NCBI GenBank assembly: GCA_030562195.1
Contig: JAUJPP010000012.1
Span: forward strand, 19,778,001-19,842,000
Direction: 5' to 3'
Source: Nipponacmea schrenckii
Lineage: Eukaryota > Mollusca > Gastropoda > Lottiidae
DNA length: 64,000 nucleotides
Part shown: positions 15,001 through 30,000 of the stretch, in pieces
Numbering within the stretch: position 1 is the first letter of the stretch
Layout: each line of letters starts with the position of its first letter
The notes under the pieces: model-generated
Databases searched by the model: none
Told to the model about the DNA's origin: nothing
The model's input: only the letters and a program-made list of their open reading frames with translations
Position numbers and translations under genes: made by a program

Positions 15001-18000
15001 TTCCAGTAATATCTGTAAATGAGTTCTGGTCTTACCCACTTCTTGATTAATGCTTTCTACCTCTGTTTTTTGACTATCCAACTGTAAAGGAGGAACCTCA
15101 AATTATTGAGTCTGGATAATGTTTCTTAATTTAGTTATGGTGACTTAAAAGACAAGTAACCTCAAATTATTGAGTCTGGATAATGTTTCTTAATTTAGTT
15201 TAATTTAGCAAGATAGTTGTGTGAATAAGTACATTGGGAATAATCAGGTTTCTGACATGTGTTCAATAGAGCCTAACATTGACCAGAAAGAAACTAAGTA
15301 AACCATAAATAAAATGATAATATTTATAACTTATGATTTGAAACTGAATAAAATGAAACTAAAACAATAATATCAATCAAGCATTGTACAAGAAAGTCTT
15401 GTATCATCATATGCTAATCTGTGATATCAAAGATAATGTTAGTATTAAAGATAATGCTTATATCAAAGATAATGTTAGAACTTAGAAATTATGTTAGTAT
15501 CAAAGGTAATGCTAATATCAAAGATAATGTTAATATCAAAGATAATGTTAATATCAAAGATAATGTTAATATCAAAGATAATGTTAATATCAAAGATAAT
15601 GCTAATATCAAAGATAATGTTAGTACTTAGAAATAATAGTTGTATCAAAGATAATGTTAATATCAAAGATAATGTTAGTATCTTTAAAGAAAATTATGAT
15701 ATAAATGACGTTAGTACTTAGAAATAATATTTAGTATCAAAGATAATTTTAAAGTATTCAAAGATAATGTTGTATTAAAAATGATTACCATAATATGAAG
15801 ATGATGTAATTGTTCAACGACATTGTTAATATTAATAAGTTTTTGTTAACATCAAAGATAATGTGAATATTAATAATGATGTTAGTTCAAATCATTTTAT
15901 GAAAAATGATTAATCACACATTCAAAAAACATTCCCAAAAGCATTCCAATGTGCAGTTAAATATAAAACTTAAATTTAATAAAGAAAGCATTGCAAATCA
16001 CAATACACAAACAACATTCCTTTCAAATTGTAATGTAACACACCTTTTTGGCCATAGCACTTTTCACTTTATTAAACTGGAAATGAATTTGAAAGAAAAA
16101 AATGAAAATGAAACAAATGAAATCTATACCATGTCATGAAAATAGAAGAAGTATCAAATCAATATTATCAATGTTTTTAGTATGAATAAATTAGATGAGA
16201 GCTTATGCATATTATGAAGAATATTGTGCTAACAATTAACATGAAAGATATGAGGGCTAACCATTATTATGAAGGATATGAAAGTTAACTGTTAAGATGG
16301 GGGATATGAGAGCTAACTATTAACATGGAAAATAAGAGAGCTAGCCATTAACATGGAGGATATAAGAGTTAACCATTAACATGGAGGATATTATGGGAGC
16401 TAACCTTTAACATGGAGGATATGAGAGCTAATCATTAACCTGGAGGATATTAGAGCTGAGAATATGAGAACTAACCATTAACATGGAGGATATGAGAGCT
16501 AACCATTAACATGGAGGATATTATGAGAGCTAACCAGTAACATGGAGGATATGAGAGCTAACCATTAACATGGAGGATATGAGAGCTAACCAGTAACATG
16601 AAGGATATAAGAGCTAACCATTAACATGGAGGATATAAGAGCTAACCAGTAACATGGAGGATATGAGAGCTAACCATTAACATGGAGGATATTAGAGCTG
16701 AGAATATGAGAACTAACCATTAACATGGAGGATATGAGAGCTAACCATTAACATGGAGGATATGAGAGCTAACCATTAACATGGAGGATATGAGAGCTAA
16801 CCAGTAACATGGAGGATATGAGAGCTAACCATTAACATGGAGGATATTATGAGAGCTAACCAGTAACATGGAGGATATGAGAGCTAACCAGTAACATGGA
16901 GGATATGAGAGCTAACCAGTAACATGAAGGATATGAGAGCTAAACATTAACATGGAGGATATAAGAGCTAACCAGTATTATGGAGGATATGAGAGCTAAC
17001 CATTAACATGGTGATATGAGAGCTAACTAGGATAGCGTAGTAATGTTGAGTTTAAAAACACGAGAGCTTAAGAAATATAATGAGGATATAAAATTAAGAT
17101 CTAATCAATATTATAAACATGAGAGCCCTTGTCTCAGACTTACAGTTGAGTTTTTTCTATTGACACTATTAAGCATATATATTAATATGCCTGCTACTAT
17201 TAAAACTATAACTATATATAACAAACAAAACAATTTACGTCAGAAATAAACAGAAGCAAACATGAGTGGTAAGAAAACTTAAAGAAAGTAATGTCTAACC
17301 TGATCTCTCAGTCTATCTAATTCTTGTTTACGTTTTAGAAGTAAACCATCACTATCTCTTAATGTGTCTACCATAGTCTTCTCTCTGTCTGTGGCTGACA
17401 TCAAATCTACCTGTAATTTCTGTAATCTACAATGAATGGGTATAAAATAAATAATTTCTGTAATCTACAATAGATGGGTATAAAATATATAATTTCTGTA
17501 ATCTACAATAAATGGGTATAAAATAAATAATTTCTGTAATAGATGGATATAAAATAAATAATTCTGTAATCTACAGTAGATGGATATAAAATAAATAATT
17601 TCTGTAATCTATAATAGATGGGTATAAAATAAATAATTTCTGTAATCTACAATAGATGGATATAAAATAAATAATTTCTGTAATCTACATTAGATGGGTA
17701 TAAAATAAATAATTTCTGTAATCTACAATAGATGGATATAAAATAAATAATTTCTGTAATCTACAATAGATGGATATAAAATAAATAATTTCTGTAATCT
17801 ACAATAGATAGGTATAAAATAAATAATTTCTGTAATCTACAATAGATGGATATAAAATAAATAATTTCTGTAATCTACAATAGATAGGTATAAAATAAAT
17901 AATTTCTGTAATCTACAATAGATGGATATAAAATAAATAATTACTGTAATCTACAATAGATGGTATAAAATAAATAATTTCTGTAATCTACAATAGATAG

Positions 18001-21000
18001 GTATAAAATAAATAATTTCTGTAATCTACATTAGATAGGTATAAAATAAATAATTTCTGTAATCTACAATAGATAGGTATAAAATAAATAATTTCTGTAA
18101 TCTACAATAGATGGATATAAAATAAATAATTTCTGTAATCTACAATAGATAGGTATAAAATAAATAATTTCTGTAATCTACAATAGATAGGTATAAAATA
18201 AATAATTTCTGTAATCTACAATAGATAGGTATAAAATAAATAATTTCCATAATCTACAATAGATAGATATAAAATAAATAATTTCTGTAATCTACAATAG
18301 ATGGTATAAAATAAATATTCCTATAATCTACAATAGATGGTATAAAATAAATAATTCCTATAATCTACATGTGGTAAAAATAGTTGTATAAAATAAATAA
18401 TTCTTAATCTACAATAGATAGGTATAAAATAAATAATTTCCATAATCTACAATAGATGGATATAAAATATATAAATTCCATAATCTACAATAGATGGGTA
18501 TAAAATAAAAATTTCCATAATCTACAATAGATGGATATAAAATAATAAATTCAATAATCTGCAATAGATAGGTATAAAATAAATAATTTCTGTAATCTAC
18601 AATGAGGATATAAAATAAATAATTCTGTAATCTACAATAGATGGGTATAAAATAAACAATTTCTGTAATCTACAATAGATGGTAAAAAATAAATAATTTC
18701 ATAATCTACATTAGATAGGTATAAAATAAATAATTTCTGTAATCTATAATAGATGGGTATAAAATAAATAATTACTGTAATCTACAATAGATGGGTATAA
18801 AATAAACAATTTCTGTAATCTACAATAGATAGGTATAAAATAAATAATTCCTATAATCTACATTAGATAGGTATAAAATAAATAATTCCTATAATCTACA
18901 TTAGATAGGTATAAAATAAATAATTCCTATAATCTACATTAGATGGATATAAAATATATAAATTCCATAATCTGCAATAGATAGGTATAAAATAAATAAT
19001 TTCTGTAATCTACAATCGATGGATATAAAATAAATAATTACTGTAATCTACAATAGATGGGTATAAAATAAACAATTTCTGTAATCTACAATAGATAGGT
19101 AAAAAATAAATAATTTCCATAATCTACATTAGATAGGTATAAAATAAATAATTTCTGTAATCTATAATAGATGGATATAAAATAAATAATTACTGTAATC
19201 TACAATAGATGGGTATAAAATAAACAATTTCTGTAATCTACAATAGATAGGTATAAAATAAATAATTCCTATAATCTACATTAGATAGGTATAAAATAAA
19301 TAATTTCTGTAATCTATAATAGATGGATATAAAATAAATAATTACTGTAATCTGCAATAGATGGGTATAAAATAAACAATTTCTGTAATCTACAATAGAT
19401 AGGTAAAAAATAAATAATTTCCATAATCTACATTAGATAGGTATAAAATAAATAATTTCTGTAATCTATAATAGATGGATATAAAATAAATAATTACTGT
19501 AATCTACAATAGATGGGTATAAAATAAACAATTTCTGTAATCTACAATAGATAGGGTATAAAATAAATAATTCCTATAATCTACAATAGATGGATATAAA
19601 ATAAGTAATTTCTGTAATCTACAATAGATGGATATAAAATAAATAATTTCTGTAATCTACAATAGATGGATATAAAATAAATAATTTCTGTAATCTACAA
19701 TAGATAGGTATAAAATAAACAATTTCTGTAATCTACAATAGATAGGTATAAAATAAATAATTCCTATAATCTACATTAGATAGGTATAAAATAAATAATT
19801 CCTATAATCTACATTAGATAGGTATAAAATAAATAATTCCTATAATCTACATTAGATAGGTATAAAATAAATAATTCCTATAATCTACATTAGATGGATA
19901 TAAAATAAATAATTTCTGTAATCTACATTAGATAGGTATAAAATAAATAATTCCTATAATCTACATTAGATGGATATAAGATAAGTAATTTCTGTAATCA
20001 AAAATTGACCATGTTGGTAAACATAGTTAGTAGTACAAATGAGTCTTAATTATTTGCGACCTTTGAAAATATAGAAGAACTCATAATCTTCGACTTGAAA
20101 ATCTTGATACAATTTAACATATATTCACTTACGATTGCGTTGAACTTTTGATTTTAATTTCAAGATCCTTGTATTCTACATCTTTCTTTTTAATGATCTG
20201 AAAAAATAACAACAAATTCATATCAGAAATTATTTTTTTAAAATAATCTTGTCAATTCTCTACACTTGCACTGAAATAAAATTTGCAATGGGGGAAATTA
20301 GTCATTGGTGTTCTGACAAAGTGATCTGAAGCATAGTGTCTTGGTTTCTTACCAACTTAAACGACAATGCACTTTTTCTGAGTGTCAGTGCTTCTAAAAA
20401 ATTGATAGGTAATATGTTGTGCTCTTGACTAATCCTGAACAGTCAAAAAATCATTTTTTTTCAATTCTTTAAGCCTTTCCATATATTATGTAAACAATTG
20501 GTGAAGTAAATGCTATATGTTTGAAGTATTATTAACTTAAGTAATCTGAAGTGAAAAAAATTTTGACTGAAAACACTACCTTATTGATTTCTTTCAATAT
20601 CTGTTCTTGTTGTGATCGTTCGTGAGTTATTTTTCTGAGATCGGACTTGACAACTGTGACTTCTTCCGTCATTTTAACCAAGTCTTCACCAGCTAGATTA
20701 GCCCTCTTCTCTATTTCGTTTGTTTCTTTCACTGTTTCTTGTAGATGAATTTTAGCGGTGTCGTAATTCTCTATGGTCTCTCGTGCCTTTAAACATAAAT
20801 CAATTTAAAACTCTAGTCAATTGGTAGGTATTGATTCATGGAAGAAAAATCCAAGACGTTAAACACTATCATTTCTCTTAAAATCAGGCCTTCGGCACAT
20901 GTATTATCACAGTCTGAAGGAAATATGACAAATGAATGGCTTTGAAACGATAAGATGTAGTAGGACATTTTAAAACTACAAAATGGTACATCTAGATCAG

Positions 21001-24000
21001 TTTTTCAATCAGATTTTCAATTTAAAGCAGACCTTTTCCGAAGCATCACTTTGGTCAAATTAGTGAGCAAGAAGTGCCACTTATCTATTCATTTTATTCT
21101 ATGTTCATTTGTCAACGATTTTTTTTTCACTCTAATTTTTTTGAAAATATGTCCATTTAATACACATGTACACATTTGTAAACAAATTGTAAGTTGAAAT
21201 ATTGTATATATATTTTGTGGTCATGTACTTGATCACTAGAACATAGATCTGTCCATTTGATGCACATGTTCTGGTGTATTTTTAAACGAATTGTATATTG
21301 AAGTATTGTGTATTTTCGCTTTTTGGTTTTTTTTCCAATGTATTGCCCCATGGGCTGAATATGAGACAGGACCATGTCCTTGTGTATTGGACCTAATTCT
21401 GACCCATGTAAAATAAAGAGTTTATTATTATTATTATAGAAAAACTCACAAAAGTCAAAATTCAATGCTTACTTGTTCTTTAGCCTCTTTCAAATTATCT
21501 CGGCATTCTCTTAGAGCTCTTTCAGCTTCCTGCAACTGACCATGTCTTTTAGTCAGAGTTTTCTCTAAACAGGCTATCTCATCTTTTAACATATTCTGTT
21601 TATTTTTACACATAAGTTCATCATATTCTTCCTCTTCTTCTTCCCTTTCTTGTCTGTTAACATACAATGGGTGAGGTCAAATCTTGTGTTAGTGTTCCGT
21701 GTTAACACCATCACATAACACGAAATTTGAACTCATTCTTCATGTTAATATACAATGTATTCTGAGTAATCTGACACACTCGCTAATCTGACATTATTTT
21801 GCGGTCCTGACATATGTCAGATTACTCAGAGTACACTGTATTATAACACCAAATTAATCGCGTAACACTGACACAAGATTTGACCTCACACAATGTTCAA
21901 TTTCAATGGCGTAAACAACAGATCAAATTAGGGTCTTCAAAGTTCCATCATTTTGAGGAAGAACTATTTCTGACACCAAATGTGTTGCTTTAGGAAACTG
22001 TTCAGGTGATGTCATTCCCCTTCCACCTCATTTAGCCAATTGTAATGGACTGAGAGTACTTGGGACACAAAACCATGCATGTTATGTTATAAAAAAAAAT
22101 GTCCGTTCAGGCACTCTAGTATGCAGGCCTTCCACATTATTAAACTGAAATTAATGTTTAACTTACATTTTTCTACTCAACTTCTGATTATTTTTTCGAA
22201 TAACTTTCAATTCCACTTTCGCCGATTCCCTGTCCTTTTCCAAGACTTTTTCTTCTCGCTGCATCTCTTTAAGGCTTCTCTTCTGCCTTTCTATAGCTAG
22301 ATCTAGACCTTCTAGTTCATCTCTCCTTTCCTCTAGTTCACCTTGTAATCTATGTATCAATCGACTGTCTTCTTCTATATATCTCTTCTCTTCTATTTCC
22401 TTTAGAAAAAAAGCAGGAGTTTGAATTATATGCACCTAATCAATGTGTGCAGATCAAAAGGGCATCTGTGGAAATATTCATATCTAAGTCTAGCAAACTA
22501 GGTGAAAATTCCTTTTTTGAAAATAGAGGACTTCCATACTGTAATACTGAAATTGTCAACATTGATTAGTCCCATTTACCATTGACATAAATAAAGCAAC
22601 CACTATATAATAACTAGATGTGACCATGGTTCATTTGATCCAAATAGCTTATTTTATACAAGAGAGGTTTGCCAGTACGAAACAACTATAGTTTACAAGG
22701 ATAACAACTTAGGTCCATCATGAGAGGAATCCTTTCTACCAGCTGGTCCTTGGCCAAACCTCTTGACATTGATCTTTCCCGGATTATCGTAACCATTTAC
22801 AGCTGGGTGGACTGAAATAATGGTGAAGAAATTTAAAGGTAATCAGACTTTCACACACAGATTGAGATTAAACTCAAATGCGACTTATTTTGAATATCCA
22901 AGCAAATGAGCTCTAACCGCTGTCCAGTACCTATATATTATTCAAGAGTTTATGTGTGTGTTCATTTTTACAAAACATAAACATGGCATATTTGTTTGTC
23001 CAAAAAGCTGACTACTACAGGGAAAAAATAATAGAACTATTAAAATTCTAGTTAAATGAACAATGTGACCTTAAAAGTTTTTAATATCAGAACAATCAAT
23101 GATCACCAATCAAAGCTTCAATAGACAGAACTTGTAAATAGTAAAGCTGTATTAATGATTTTCTCAGCCAGATTGATAACTGACTTAGCTGATAGTTGAA
23201 GACACTCCAGAACCAATTTGTTATAGATGAATGTGTCAGATATTTATTCTTAAAAATTCCCAGGGCAGCTGACATTAAACTCTTTATCAGCTAGTTATAC
23301 TAATATTATTATAAGACATCAAAGATTCACAACAAAACTTCATATAGGACTACAGTTTATGAATACCAGTTAAAACGGTAACATGTCAAAACGGTAACAA
23401 ATTTTATTAGTTAAAACGGTAACAACTCTGATAAAACGGTAACAAAAATTTTCGGTTAAAACGGTAACAACTCCGCTTACGGTAACAGATATTTTGGTTT
23501 TACAACTAAAAATTAAGGTGTCTCTATTTTGTCAACTTATTCTTCGTCGGACGAGGTGCGTTCATAGTAGACCTATGCATACATTTTCACAAACTGCTCC
23601 ATTGTTATTTTTACTATTACGAAATGTTTATATTAAAGATTTGTACAAAATATCTTATTTTTTTATAGCGGAGTGGTTACATTTTACAAAAATTGTTACC
23701 GTTTTGACATATACCATTTAATGTTGTTTACTTGTTACTGTTTTGACATGTTACCGTTTTAACTGGATACCCAGTTTATGACCCTGGGAAAAAACATACG
23801 CACCATTCCTGTTTTTTTACTAAGACACACTTCATATTTATCATATTTCAGAAATAAAATGGTTCTTATACTGACCTCAAACCTATGAACTTTACTTTTC
23901 AGTGATTTTAATTTTTCTTGTAATTCAGCAATATAGTCCTCCTGAAAATACAATTCATATTTGTTGTAAAATCATACCCAGGTGCACCTAAATTACAGCA

Positions 24001-27000
24001 GGCCTGACTCTGGTCCAATATCAATTTTATTGGACCATAATTTCAGACCTGATGTTTCATTACTAGATTGCATTTTACTAATGCAACTGACAGTTTGCAA
24101 TAATTTCAAGCTATTAAGAAGTATACCTTGATATCAATGGACACTCTAGAATTGTGTAAGTTCCTAAATGCAGTTATTTGATTGGTTTGAACACTAGCAA
24201 CTACCATACAAGACTTTACACTTTCTTTAATTGCGACTTTGAGCAGTTCTATCATTCAATAAATTCAAGTCTTGCCAGGGTAATAAACAATATATTTGGG
24301 ACATGCTGATAGATATTTAGTACACAAGAAAAGTGTCTATTGTTTTCAAGGTATTAGACAGGGTTTGTAATAGCCTGACATTGTAAGAATCAAAAAGAAT
24401 ATAACATACAAGAGGACGATACTCACCAGTTCATGATGTTCGGTGACATTACAAAACAGATAACTCTCGTCACTGTCGTCATCACCCGGTGACATCACCA
24501 TATTACCATTCTTTAATATACCTCTAGTTGGTGATGTCTCCATGACAGGACCTGTTGAATAAACATAGTAATTATTCCTTTCGTATCTGCCTGGCATCAC
24601 GGAACTCAAATTACTCCAGTCAACAGATTAAGGATCTTTCCAACGACCTAGCTAACTTATATCCTTTTTCCCAAAAACACTAAAGGATCTTTAGAATTCC
24701 AATTGCTATCCTTTAAAACACAGATCCTTTTTACTTGAAGACACTGTGTAAAGTCCTTTCTAGGGTGGAGTCACTATCAAAATATTGAGATATAAAGTTG
24801 ACATGAAGTCATATTTAGTTAGCCACTTATCAACAATTTGTCAACACTCAGTCAATAAGACAGACTACTAAGTGGCCTTTAGAAAATGGTTCAATCCAAT
24901 CAGTAATATGATAATCCCATTACATAAAACAAACAATAGATTAATATAATTAGCAGGAACAAATGAGATTAAAGGATTAGTAGATTAGTGTTTGTGACTG
25001 TTAATTCACAGTAACCTAAGGTAAATCAATAGGGTTTAATGACATAATCAATTGAATTTTAAGGAAGAAATTGATGACCTTTTAATTAACATGCCATCTG
25101 GAAAGCAAGTCTATAAAACCTTTCTCAGTAGGACATTAACCGTGTTTCCACTTGGCCAAAAAGCTGGCTTTAAGCTAGCTTTCCTGTGTTTCCACTTGTT
25201 AAATTGCCTAACTGTCATGGTTCGGGAACCGAAAACATCCCTTTTTGCGTTCAGCAATTTATTGGGGGCCAAATGGAAGCTAGCTTTAAAGCGGGCTTTT
25301 TAAACACAGTGGAAACGCAAAAGGCCAGCTTTTTCTCGCTCGCCAAAAGAGAAGTACTACTTTTACGGTTGCACATGCAACATTGGTAGTCTTGTACATG
25401 TGCCACTTTTAAGATAGAGACTAAAATGGTTCGGGAACCAGATAAACTCAGTGTAAACACAGCGTGTTCGGCAATAAAACTGGCTTTAAAGCTAGCTTTA
25501 CTTCACAATTCTAAGTGGACAATGGACAAGCGATTAATATAACAACCCTGTTTGGCTTTGGTTTCCAAATTGTTATTGTTATCAAGGTCTTACATGACAC
25601 ACATTGATTGGTTAAAATAACATCATTAGAACAGAACTGTTAAAGAAAACCAGTTTGATCACAATTGAGACAGAAAAGAAAGAAATAGTATCAAGTTCTT
25701 AATTACATTGTACATAGGTATATATAACTTTCTAAATATTTTATTTCAAATTTTAATATAATTGAATGATCAAATTATTTTAAGACATTTTTTGTCTTTA
25801 CTTCTGACTTGGATATTATAAAAGATTAGACTAATGCTGCTATACTAGCAAAATGTCCCTCACTACCTACTGTATGGCATTGCAGAAACAGAAAGAAAGA
25901 CTTGACAAGAACGAAATTCAAGGTACCTGTGAACCAAAGAAAAGCATACAGCTCTTATTCAAATCTTTTTTCTAATACATCTTAAATATAATCCTTGGGT
26001 TTGGTAGCAAATTTCAAACCTGCATAAATACTAAGATATATATATATCTTTACATCACTACACGGTTTAACAGATTTCCCTGATCTATTTGGAAGTACTG
26101 AATAACTTGAAACCTGCTTTTATTTCCAAAATTTATAAAAAAAATTTCACCAAATTCCTTAATTTGAATCACAGTTTAAATGGGCTGTAGTATAATATGT
26201 CTCTTCTTAAATTAAGCCATTTAAACAAAAAATTATCAGAACATTTTTCAATGAAACACACTTTATAATTCAGTTATCTTTCTGAATCTCGATCACATAA
26301 AAGATTCTCCAAAAAATTTAATTGAATTACTTATTATATATTATTTGAAGTCAGAACACTTTCTGTATCTTCCTATTAGCTTTAAACTTCTTTAAATATC
26401 CCCAAATAACATTCCATATAATTTGTATAAGCATTCATTATAACTAGACATAATAAGATTTCAATAGTGTTCAGTATTGAATTTAGATGGTTTAATAATA
26501 AGGTCAAATGATAAGCATGTTATAACAAGTACTAGAAGAATATAACAGAGTGTGTATTGTTTATGTTCTATATTAAACATAATAAGTCTAGTGGCTAGTC
26601 TATCAAATAGATAAAACTAGTCTTCTATATAGTCTCCTATTTAATTTGATTAGGCTTCAAATCTCTGTTATGTGAACTGTTGAAATATTCAATTGGTTAT
26701 TCTTTGACTAAATTAATGTAAAAGCAATTGAAACTGTGCACACTGCCTACTAGTTTTCTTTAGTATTTAAAGGGATACTGTGTCTTAGCATGAACATAAT
26801 TTTTAGTTTCCAAGAATGGTCAATATGAGTATATATTTATCAGTGAACTTACCTGGTGTCATGAAGTAACAGAATCTCTTAAAATCTGGAAAACTTACAA
26901 AACTAAAGCATTTTTGAAAATTGCTTAGTCAATTTATTAAGCGTTTTTCAATAATCAAAAGTATATTTATGGATAATTACTTAGTTTTTGGATAATTTTA

Positions 27001-30000
27001 TATGTTATTTATGGCAGCAGGTATATTTACTGATGAATAGAGCTCTTGTTGGCCAAGATAAAAATTTAAAATTTTATGTTTATTCTAAGACCTATTATCC
27101 CTTTAATTTGATGCTGTGTGAAGTATTTACATTTTTCTTAAACATCCAATTTGTTATTATAAGACCCTATCATATCTTACATTAAAAGCAATGAAATTTA
27201 GCATACTGCCCCTTTAACACTAGCTTCTATATACAGTCCCATATCAGATTTGATTAGGCTTATAATCCTCTGCTATGTGAAGTATGTATATTACATTTGA
27301 AATAAGATATCCAGTATTCAAGTCCTACTCAGACTATACTATGTCTTCTTAAATATTGACAAATGTCAGGTGGATAGAGTCAGAAATACTAGTATAGTTC
27401 AAAATAAAGTTTGTGTGAAACATGCAAATAAAGTTTGTGTAACATGCAAATAAAGTTTGTGTGAAACATGAAATAAAGTTTGTGTGAAACATGCAAATAA
27501 AGTTTGTGTGAAACATGCAAATAAAGTTTGTGTGAAACATGCAAATAAAGTTTGTGTGAAACATGCAAATAAAGTTTGTGTGAAACATGCAAATAAGTTT
27601 GACAATTTTCATGAAATGATCTAAGAAATTTGGGATTTTTTTAAAACCAGAAAAAGGTTTTTCACTTTGTCCATGTTAGCCTCTTAAAATTACACTGAAA
27701 TAACTTTAAATAATTATAAATCACAAAAGAGTAAGCTAATGATGCTGTCCTGGCAAAATTTCCCTCATTGCACACTGCATGGCATTTGTCTTCGTTAATT
27801 TCAGTAGAAAGTTAAATTCAAAAGTTTCCTCATAACCCATTAGGTGCAGAAGAGTAGGACTGAAAACACCAGTTCTAGACAGGGCGGAAATTGATTGGTT
27901 AGGTCAAAAAGTTACTTTATCGAATATTCAAGATCCCGTTATTAGACACTTATTGAAGTAAGTACATGTAATCAAAAATAACTAATATTATATTGATTAT
28001 TAATTAATTAATGCATTAACGATGCTTAAACCAGAATTTTATCTCATTTTATAGTCATTTATTTCTCTCTCTTCCAGCCACATCCAGAGAAACCTAATAT
28101 ATTCAAATAGATTAAAATAAATATCAACACTATAAAGTTGGATACTAGTTGTATAGTATTTGACATCAACAAAACATTGGTTAAAAAATGTTCGGTATCA
28201 TAAATCATAAAAATATAGACAAATATCCAAAAAATCTAAGTAATTATCCATAAAGATGCATTTGATTATTGAAAAACGCTTAATAAATTGTTAAATGTCT
28301 TTCCAAAATGATTTAGTTTTTTGAGTTATCCAGATTTTAAGAGATTCTGTTACTTTATGACACCAGGTTAGTTCACTGATGAATATACACTCATAATGAC
28401 CTTTTTTGGGAACTAAAACTTTATGTTCATGCTAAGACGCAGTATCCCTTTAAGACAACCAAACCTCAACATATAAGATTTTATAGATCAGACAGCACAT
28501 GATGTGAATAAACTTTGCCTGATTAATCACTTGAGAATCCATATTGGTGTATATTTATTAGTCAAGGACGACAACAATGGCATTATAAATCATAAGTTGA
28601 ACAGAATGTCTTTAGAATTAGAATTTAGTTTGTCAAAATGAAGCATTTGATTGTTCATTAATTAACCTATAACTGGTAATTCCTTAATTAACTAGATTAA
28701 TTGACAGAAAGAGTTAATTGATATAATGACTGTATGTTACTGTATACAGTTTGGAGCAAGGTAAAAAAAATTTTTTTTTTTTTTTAACCTATACTTGATG
28801 TCCGACAGAGGCAAATTGCCCTCGGTCATTTTGGCAAAAATGGGCAAATCATGGTCCCTGAAAGAAATGCAGTGAGTTTTATATCTTACTTTTCTACACT
28901 TGAATTAGCTAATGAAGACTGTGCACCGTGCAAGGAGCTAAATTTGACAGTTTAGCAGCATTAGACCATCTTTTTTTATTTCCAATTGTCCAAGAATCTC
29001 TTACAAGCACAGCCTGTAACACACAGGGCCTTGGTTTATTGTCCAGTCTGATGGACAAAACATATTTTCTATGCCAGCCAGTCTGACCTGCATATCAGAT
29101 ATTGGGAAACTGGATAAAAAATTCAAAGGTACTATCTAAATATTAGTTTGTGATGAACAAAACTTATTTTACACCAGTGAACATTGAATAACACAACATA
29201 ACTATAACATAACATAACACAACATAACTATAACATAACATAACACAACACAACTACAACATAATCAAATATAACATAACATAACACAACACACCGCAAC
29301 ATACCTATAACATAACATAACAACAACACAAAATAACATAACATAACATAACTATTCTATAAATTTTATACCTTGGTTTATAATTCTATAACATTTTCTA
29401 CCTAAATGCAAAGAGAATACTATATTGAAGCAGGAGAAATAAAAGATAAGCTAACTCTAAGCAAAAAAGGCGATAGTATGAAGATGTAGTAGCCACATAT
29501 GTAGATTTAATTAAGTTTAACTATGAAGCTATTTACATAAAATAGTAAAATGGTTTCCTACCCTTAAGGGTCTTGAAAATTGGATACATTCTTTGATAGT
29601 GTTATATGTTTTTCTTTGCTATTATCAATGTTATGAATGCCTGGATATTTGAGTCTTCGACGGCAAGAACATAAATAAGGAAATAAAACTTACGTATTGG
29701 ACTTGGTGGATCAATCAGAGATTCCTCAAACACCACATATGGTACGCTACCAGATTTACTTCCTTTGACTGGTGTTCCTGTAGCAACTGGAGTTAATGAT
29801 ACAGATGACCTTCGGTGTTTGGTTCTGTGTCGTCTGCCTCTCTTTATGGGATAGTAAAATCTGGCAGGGTAGTCTCCGACAGCTGGATAATAAACTCTTT
29901 CTGGATTGTATCCAACTTGCTGAGCTGCTCCTGATGGACTATAGTAATGATTACCAATGGGAACAGGACCTGGTACTGGATTGACATAGCGTGGTGGATC

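Noticed and set aside
15421..15721. Overlapping open frames on both strands in the 18-bp array
   Set aside because: The unit length is a multiple of three without stops in some frames; repetitive Asn/Ile/Lys/Asp peptides are a by-product.
27349..27612. Three minus-strand frames with repeated HVSHKLYL-like peptides
   Set aside because: Translation of the 24-bp minisatellite in three frames; no start, splice or codon evidence.
29602..29693. Extension of exon 25 frame past 29694
   Set aside because: A consensus donor (ATAC/GTAAGT) ends the exon; the extension reads hydrophobic non-centriolin sequence and would stop the protein.
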